DNA of 5,940 nucleotides from Calditrichota bacterium (GTDB lineage Bacteria; Calditrichota; Calditrichia; RBG-13-44-9; J075). The notes under the pieces were generated by a model that worked only from the letters and a program-made list of their open reading frames with translations, had not been told where the DNA came from and did no database searches. Shown here piece after piece: positions 1 to 3,388 of this stretch (position 1 is its first letter; every line of letters begins with the position of its first letter). The DNA is taken from NCBI GenBank assembly GCA_024275555.1, contig JAJRYW010000044.1, forward strand, positions 1-5,940. The letters are read 5' to 3'. The position numbers and the translations under genes are program-made.

Positions 1-874
1 CGTCGGTTGATTTGGCAAAGCCGATTGCGGTCTCATCGGAGGGGAAACCGTCATAAATAGCCCAGACTACATAGACTTCGCCATTGGGCCCGGTGCTGAC
101 ATTAACCCCCTGGTTGTGGCTGCCGGCCGATACCGCGGCGCTGACGTTTACCCGGGCGCTCCAGGTTAAGCCGTTGTCGGTCGAGCGGGATACCACAATC
201 TGGTTGTTGAAGGCGCCGCCGAAATCCGTCCAGGCGGCGTAAAGGTTGCCGGCATAGGGGCTGGCGGGGCTGTTGTCTACCCACAGGTGGTTTTTATCTG
301 CCAGCGAGCCGGGGTTCGGCGCCACCGTGATGGGCGTCCAACTCAGGCCGTCGTTGGTGGAACGGGCCACACCCTGGCCGCCGGGGTTGGAAATATAACC
401 GACAAAATAAACGCCATTCAGGTCGATGACGGCCGCAGGGTCGCCGCTGTTGCTGCCGCCGGTGCCCTGGATCGATCCGCTCCAGGTCAGGCCGCCGTCG
501 GTAGTCAACAAACCGCTGGTGCCGTAGAGAACCCCTACCGGCGGCCGGTCGGTGGAGTTGTTGGAGTTTAAGATCTTCAGATTATCCAGCGGATTGACAA
601 AAATCGAGTTTTCACTTTGGCTGGTGTTGGGGCTGTCGGTGGTGAGTACGTCCGGAGAGTCGTCGGTAAGCACCAATGCTCCGTTCAGCGAGCTTCCGGT
701 GTAAATGGCAGGAGGCGCTTCTACCGGCGCCGCCGTGGGAATCAAGCCTTGCTCGGCTAACTGCTGCCAATAGTGGATGCTCCAGATTTTGGGGTTTACC
801 GGGGCCTCTTGCCCGTACGATACGCTGCCGAACAACAGCAACGCCAAACCGATCCCGTAGAGTTTAAATTTCAT
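1..874 (-). CDS. Secreted BNR/Asp-box (sialidase-fold) repeat protein, C-terminus beyond the window
   Basis: The frame is open for 291 codons from ATG at 874 down to the left edge, so the protein is partial at its C-terminus. Residues 1-21 form a signal peptide: K2 and K4, a hydrophobic core (residues 5-16), and a probable cleavage after S-Y-G before Q22, giving an exported product. Three Asp boxes (pattern S-x-D-x-G-x-T-W) are visible: TTDGGLTW at 124-131, STNDGLSW at 172-179 and STDNGLTW at 231-238. The last residues, KSTD, look like the start of a fourth. These boxes mark beta-propeller blades of sialidase-like proteins. A DK-x-x-L-W-V-D stretch near 193-200 and A-A-W-T-D near 213-217 recur, as I recall, in exported 'sialidase family' proteins. 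No catalytic Arg triad or Tyr/Glu pair can be assigned, so sialidase activity should not be assumed. A C-terminal sorting or carbohydrate-binding domain could lie outside the window. AGGAG sits 5 bases before the ATG. The gene is divergent from rimP and probably unrelated in function. Confidence 0.85.
   Translation of the reverse strand, partial: MKFKLYGIGLALLLFGSVSYGQEAPVNPKIWSIHYWQQLAEQGLIPTAAPVEAPPAIYTGSSLNGALVLTDDSPDVLTTDSPNTSQSENSIFVNPLDNLKILNSNNSTDRPPVGVLYGTSGLLTTDGGLTWSGSIQGTGGSNSGDPAAVIDLNGVYFVGYISNPGGQGVARSTNDGLSWTPITVAPNPGSLADKNHLWVDNSPASPYAGNLYAAWTDFGGAFNNQIVVSRSTDNGLTWSARVNVSAAVSAGSHNQGVNVSTGPNGEVYVVWAIYDGFPSDETAIGFAKSTD
161..505 (-). repeat. Three Asp-box (BNR) protein repeats
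   Basis: Coding repeats within the secreted protein: 482-505 (TTDGGLTW), 338-361 (STNDGLSW, with Asn for the usual Asp at position 3) and 161-184 (STDNGLTW). Spacing is 48 residues and then 59, and the truncated S-T-D at the left edge falls 58 residues after the third box. Near-regular spacing of about 50-60 residues is what propeller blades give. Asp boxes are structural turns, not active-site residues. Confidence 0.85.
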
Positions 875-879
875 AGAAA

Positions 880-884
880 CTCCT
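880..884 (-). promoter_or_regulatory. Ribosome-binding site of the BNR gene
   Basis: On the minus strand AGGAG is followed by 5 bases (TTTCT) and then ATG at 874. This is a near-ideal Shine-Dalgarno and supports the chosen start, which is also the start that gives a complete signal peptide. Confidence 0.8.
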
Positions 885-914
885 GATGTTAAGAGGTGAG
901 ATAAGGTGAATTAG

Positions 915-924
915 AACACGTGTT
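915..924. promoter_or_regulatory. 10-bp perfect palindrome, possible operator
   Basis: AACACGTGTT reads the same on both strands. It lies 41 bases upstream of the BNR start and just downstream of that gene's candidate -10 element, where a repressor site would fit. Flanking bases do not extend the symmetry. A 10-bp palindrome can occur by chance, so the regulatory reading is speculative. Confidence 0.25.
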
Positions 925-937
925 GAACAAACGTATC

Positions 938-965
938 AAAATAAGCCCTGCCAGTAAAAAATCAA
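938..965 (-). promoter_or_regulatory. Candidate promoter of the BNR gene
   Basis: On the minus strand TTGATT (960-965, 4 of 6 to TTGACA) and TATTTT (938-943, 4 of 6 to TATAAT) are separated by 16 bases. This would give a leader of roughly 55-60 bases. The region is AT-rich, so such matches arise easily. If the host is Bacteroidota-like, its -7/-33 promoter code differs and this call would be wrong; I did not find a clean TAnnTTTG element here. Confidence 0.3.
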
Positions 966-993
966 ATTATTTTGCGAAGAAATTTGTTTTTTT
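956..993. repeat. AT-rich imperfect inverted repeat
   Basis: The left arm at 956-968 (A6, T, CAAATT) pairs with the right arm at 981-993 (AATTTG, T, T6) as 12 base pairs around one T-T mismatch, with a 12-base loop. It contains only one G-C pair, so it is weak as RNA. It has T-runs in both readings but no gene ends beside it. It overlaps the candidate -35 of the BNR gene, so an AT-rich promoter-upstream element or regulator site is as likely as a hairpin. Confidence 0.35.
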
Positions 994-1095
994 GATATGT
1001 TTCGGAAGCCGCTGTTTCGGCAACCGGTCTTGCGACCGCCGGAGAGGGGGAATGATGATGGTAAATTATGCTTGATGTTGCCGGAGAGATAAAAT

Positions 1096-1130
1096 GTAAA
1101 GCGCGAATCGTGAATCTTAAAGCGTGAAGC
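1096..1130. repeat. Degenerate heptanucleotide tandem array, five units
   Basis: Five consecutive 7-base units fill the segment: GTAAAGC (1096), GCGAATC (1103), GTGAATC (1110), TTAAAGC (1117) and GTGAAGC (1124). The consensus is about GTGAATC, with the A-A at unit positions 4-5 and the final C constant in all five. Units 1 and 4 are near-identical 21 bases apart. It lies between the two divergent genes, away from the rimP promoter core. Heptameric short tandem repeats are known from intergenic regions of several bacterial groups. No function can be assigned. Confidence 0.6.
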
Positions 1131-1185
1131 CGGATCAGGGAGGTTTTGCCTGTGTAAATAAATGCAATTTTTATACTAATTTCCC

Positions 1186-1214
1186 TTGCCTTCTCATGCT
1201 TTTAAATGTATATT
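1186..1214 (+). promoter_or_regulatory. Sigma-70-type promoter of the rimP-nusA-ylxQ-infB operon
   Basis: TTGCCT (1186-1191, 4 of 6 to TTGACA) and TATATT (1209-1214, 5 of 6 to TATAAT) are separated by exactly 17 bases. Transcription would begin near 1220-1222, immediately before the leader hairpin. This is the best promoter-like pair in the intergenic region for the plus strand. A second -10-like TATACT lies at 1172-1177, but its nearest -35 match (TTGCCT at 1146-1151) is 20 bases away, which is too far for a strong promoter. Confidence 0.5.
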
Positions 1215-1223
1215 GTCGCCGTT

Positions 1224-1251
1224 AAAAGTGGGTTGAGAAACCCACTTTTTT
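1224..1251 (+). terminator. Intrinsic-terminator-like hairpin in the rimP leader, probable attenuator
   Basis: Left arm AAAAGTGGGTT (1224-1234), loop GAGA (1235-1238, a GNRA tetraloop) and right arm AACCCACTTTT (1239-1249) pair perfectly over 11 bp. The G/C-containing core GTGGGTT/AACCCAC is followed by six T (1246-1251). This is the form of a Rho-independent terminator. It cannot end an upstream plus-strand gene, because none is visible in the preceding 1200 bases, and it lies 27 bases before rimP. The nusA operon of Bacillus subtilis is known to be autoregulated by a NusA-dependent terminator in its leader, and terminator-like hairpins before rimP are seen elsewhere. I infer attenuation or NusA feedback here. 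A 5'-end stabilising stem-loop is the alternative. Confidence 0.75.
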
Positions 1252-1278
1252 GTTTTAAAAGAGGATTGGTTTTACAGG

Positions 1279-1731
1279 ATGGGAGAATTGTTGGCCAAGG
1301 TTCGGGAATTGATCGAACTTGTTTGTGATGAAGCGTCTGTGCACCTGGTGGGTGTGGAGTTGCGCGGACATATAGGTAGTCAAGTATTAAAAGTATACGT
1401 CGATACCGATCAAGGGATTACTCTGGAAGAGATTACCCGGCTTGCCCGCCTGATAGACGCCCGACTGGAAGAAGATGATGTGATGCCCGGAGCTTATCGC
1501 CTGGAGGTCTCCAGCCCCGGGGTCGATAGCGGGTTAAAATATGACTGGCAGTATCGACGAAGTATCGGTCGCAATCTCTGGGTGCGCTTCGAGCAGAATG
1601 ATGAAGTGCACGAGTATACCGGCAAATTGGTCAGCCTGGAAAACAATCAACTGGAATTGCAATTAAAGAAAGAAAAAATTACCATCCCGTTGGCTTCGAT
1701 TGTGAAAGCCCGGGTACAGTTAAAATGGTAA
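1279..1731 (+). CDS. rimP: Ribosome maturation factor RimP
   Basis: RimP binds the 30S subunit and assists its late maturation. The 150-residue length is normal for the family. The N-terminal alpha/beta domain (about 1-84) carries the family pattern V-x-V-D-x-x-x-G-I-T-L-x-E at 39-51 and the signature LEVSSPG at 75-81. The C-terminal Sm-like beta-barrel spans about 91-150 and ends in TIPLASIVKARVQLKW. After SPG the sequence is VDSGL where many homologues have LDRPL, a modest departure. The start is slightly uncertain: the purine-rich AGAGGA (1260-1265) is 13 bases from ATG 1279, which is long, while GGGAG (1281-1285) could serve a TTG at 1291. I keep ATG because the first helix aligns from there. 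It is first in the operon, 25 bases before nusA. Confidence 0.95.
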   Translation: MGELLAKVRELIELVCDEASVHLVGVELRGHIGSQVLKVYVDTDQGITLEEITRLARLIDARLEEDDVMPGAYRLEVSSPGVDSGLKYDWQYRRSIGRNLWVRFEQNDEVHEYTGKLVSLENNQLELQLKKEKITIPLASIVKARVQLKW

Positions 1732-1756
1732 CACATATCGGAGGTTAACAAGACAA

Positions 1757-3031
1757 ATGAAAAGCCAAATAGTAGCCGCTGCTGCTGAAATCGCACGAGA
1801 AAATCGTATTGACAAAGAAGATTTACGGGACATTCTGGAAGATATTTTTATGACATTGATGAAGCGCAAATATGGCGAAGAGGCCGAGTTTGACGTCATC
1901 GTCAATATTGACCGGGGGGACATGGAGATCTATGTTGAGAAAGAGGTGGTCAAAGAGGTGACGGACCCGGATACTCAAATTGCCCTGGAAGAAGCAGTGA
2001 AAGTTGATCCGGAAGTTGAGGAAGGAGAACTTTTTGCGGAAGTGGTAAGCCCGGAATCTTTTGGACGGCGATTGATTAATATCGCCAAACAAACATTGAT
2101 GCAGCGGCTGGGTGAATATGAAAAAGAGAAAGTTTATCAGGAATATAAATCCCGGGTGGGGGAGATTATTATCGGCGATGTGCACCAGGAGACCCGCAAC
2201 GGCTACTTTATCAATGTGGATCGCACCGAAATGTTTATGCCTCGCTCGGAGTCGATTCCCAATGAGCGGCTCCGCCGCGGCGACAGCGTGCGCGCCTTGA
2301 TTAAAGAAGTGATCAAGCCGGATATTCTTCTGGATGTCAACGAAGAGCAGGATCAGCCCCGGCATCGCCGCCGCCGCAGTCATCGTCCCGAGATTATCGT
2401 ATCCCGGGCGGACGAGCGCTTTCTGATCCGTCTCTTCGAGATCGAAGTGCCGGAAATTTTTGACGGGATTGTCGAAATTAAAAAAGTGGCCCGGAAACCG
2501 GGAGAACGTTCCAAAATTGCCGTGGAATCGGTGGACAAACGCATCGATCCGGTGGGCGCCTGCGTGGGTATGCGCGGGGTGCGGATTCAATCGGTGGTGC
2601 GGGAACTGAACGGGGAGAAAATCGATGTGATCGCTTATTCTTCCGAACCGGAGATTTTCATTAATCGCGCACTGACCCCGGCCAAGCCGATCCGGGTTAT
2701 CTACAACCGGGAAGACAACCTGGCTGTGGCGATTATCCCGGATAAAGATATGGGCCTGGCCATGGGGCGCGGAGAGACCAACCGCGAACTGGCCCAGCAG
2801 CTTAGCGGCGTCAACATCGAACTGATCAAAGAATCGGAATTCTATGCCAATGCTGACGAGCAGGAAGGTGATGAAATTCTGTCCCTGGAAGATTTACCGG
2901 GACTTTCTCCTTCCTTAATAGAGAAGCTCAAAGAAGCGGGAGTCGACAACGCTCAATCTCTGAAAGAACTGGGATTGCAGGGGCTGTTGGAAATTCCCGG
3001 CATTGGCCAAAAAACTGCCCAGAAAATTTGA
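1757..3031 (+). CDS. nusA: Transcription termination/antitermination factor NusA
   Basis: NusA binds RNA polymerase and nascent RNA, and modulates pausing, intrinsic termination and rRNA antitermination. Domains in the 424 residues: the polymerase-binding N-terminal domain about 1-128; S1 about 132-195; KH1 about 215-290, with the family stretch FEIEVPEIFDGIVEIKKVAR (227-246) and DPVGACVGMRG (264-274, GXXG = GMRG); KH2 about 297-358. Then comes a C-terminal module (375-424) with two helix-hairpin-helix-like turns, LPGL at 380-383 and IPGIGQKTA at 413-421, resembling the E. coli NusA AR repeats. Oddities: an Arg/His-rich linker (202-210) between S1 and KH1; the KH2 loop reads GRGE (337-340) where GKGG or GRGG is usual; and the protein stops right after the second hairpin, without its closing helix. 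GGAGG (1740-1744) lies 12 bases before ATG. The gene is co-transcribed with rimP and ylxQ and is probably autoregulated through the leader hairpin. Confidence 0.97.
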   Translation: MKSQIVAAAAEIARENRIDKEDLRDILEDIFMTLMKRKYGEEAEFDVIVNIDRGDMEIYVEKEVVKEVTDPDTQIALEEAVKVDPEVEEGELFAEVVSPESFGRRLINIAKQTLMQRLGEYEKEKVYQEYKSRVGEIIIGDVHQETRNGYFINVDRTEMFMPRSESIPNERLRRGDSVRALIKEVIKPDILLDVNEEQDQPRHRRRRSHRPEIIVSRADERFLIRLFEIEVPEIFDGIVEIKKVARKPGERSKIAVESVDKRIDPVGACVGMRGVRIQSVVRELNGEKIDVIAYSSEPEIFINRALTPAKPIRVIYNREDNLAVAIIPDKDMGLAMGRGETNRELAQQLSGVNIELIKESEFYANADEQEGDEILSLEDLPGLSPSLIEKLKEAGVDNAQSLKELGLQGLLEIPGIGQKTAQKI

Positions 3032-3049
3032 GGGATGTTAAATATTTAA

Positions 3050-3388
3050 ATGAAAGCGGTGATTCCGTTGCAACTGACTGACAGATTGATTACTTTATTT
3101 GGCTTTGCAAAAAAAGCCCGTATGACGGTTTCCGGACTGGAAGCGGTAAAACGGGCGATAATGAAAGAAAAATTGGCCATTGTACTGGTGCAGACCACCG
3201 TGGGAAAGAATACGCTGAAGAAAATTCAGCAATTGACCCGCAGAAATGACATCCCGATATTTGGGGTTTCCGGGGATAGCCCCGTTGAAGTTCAACTATG
3301 GGGCGGCTACAAAATTTATGGAGTTCGCAAAGGTGAACTGGCCAATGCAATTATGGAACAGGTAAAACAGGAGAATCAATGGCAGTAG
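3050..3388 (+). CDS. ylxQ: L7Ae/L30e-family RNA-binding protein (YlxQ-like)
   Basis: This 112-residue protein sits between nusA and infB, the standard place for the bacterial L7Ae relative YlxQ. Members have the L7Ae fold and bind RNA, kink-turns in archaeal relatives; the bacterial role is poorly defined. Visible support: DRLITLFGFAKKARMTVSGL (11-30) corresponds to the family's LLGLARRAGK-x-VSG opening, with Arg where Gly is usual in 'RAG'. The segment 51-59 (VGKNTLKKI) corresponds to the RNA-contacting G-x-N loop, and a final strand and helix follow (YGVRKGELANAIM, 90-102). GAGGGA (3030-3035) overlaps the nusA stop and lies 14 bases before the ATG, so coupling to nusA translation is likely. 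No ylxR (DUF448) is present upstream of it. Its last 10 bases overlap infB. Confidence 0.85.
   Translation: MKAVIPLQLTDRLITLFGFAKKARMTVSGLEAVKRAIMKEKLAIVLVQTTVGKNTLKKIQQLTRRNDIPIFGVSGDSPVEVQLWGGYKIYGVRKGELANAIMEQVKQENQWQ
3369..3373 (+). promoter_or_regulatory. Ribosome-binding site fixing the infB start
   Basis: AGGAG lies inside the end of ylxQ, 5 bases before ATG 3379. It decides the infB start, since that ATG lies in a different frame inside ylxQ and opens directly into the IF2 N-terminal domain. The arrangement suggests translational coupling between ylxQ and infB. Confidence 0.85.

Noticed and set aside
287..867. Plus-strand open frames at 287-571 and 676-867
   Set aside because: They lie opposite the secreted BNR gene, whose signal peptide, ribosome-binding site and Asp boxes identify the true strand.
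1025..1038. Small hairpin CGGTC-TTGC-GACCG in the intergenic region
   Set aside because: A 5-bp stem without a T-run; common by chance and not next to a gene end.
1041..1075. Tiny plus-strand frame ATG-ATG-ATG-GTA-AAT-TAT-GCT-TGA after a purine-rich GGAGAGGGGG
   Set aside because: Only seven codons, upstream of the best rimP promoter and therefore probably not transcribed with the operon. No amino-acid run suggesting a leader peptide.
1146..1177. Alternative promoter TTGCCT/TATACT upstream of the preferred rimP promoter
   Set aside because: The spacer is 20 bases, outside the workable 16-18 range, so it is kept only as a second -10 candidate.
875..1278. Possible tRNA or other RNA gene upstream of rimP, as with metY in E. 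coli
   Set aside because: No cloverleaf, T-loop GTTCGAnTC-type motif or CCA end is visible on either strand.
1823..2590. Minus-strand open frame of 255 codons opposite nusA
   Set aside because: The sense frame matches NusA throughout. The antisense product is His/Phe-rich with no motif, and I saw no ribosome-binding site supporting it.
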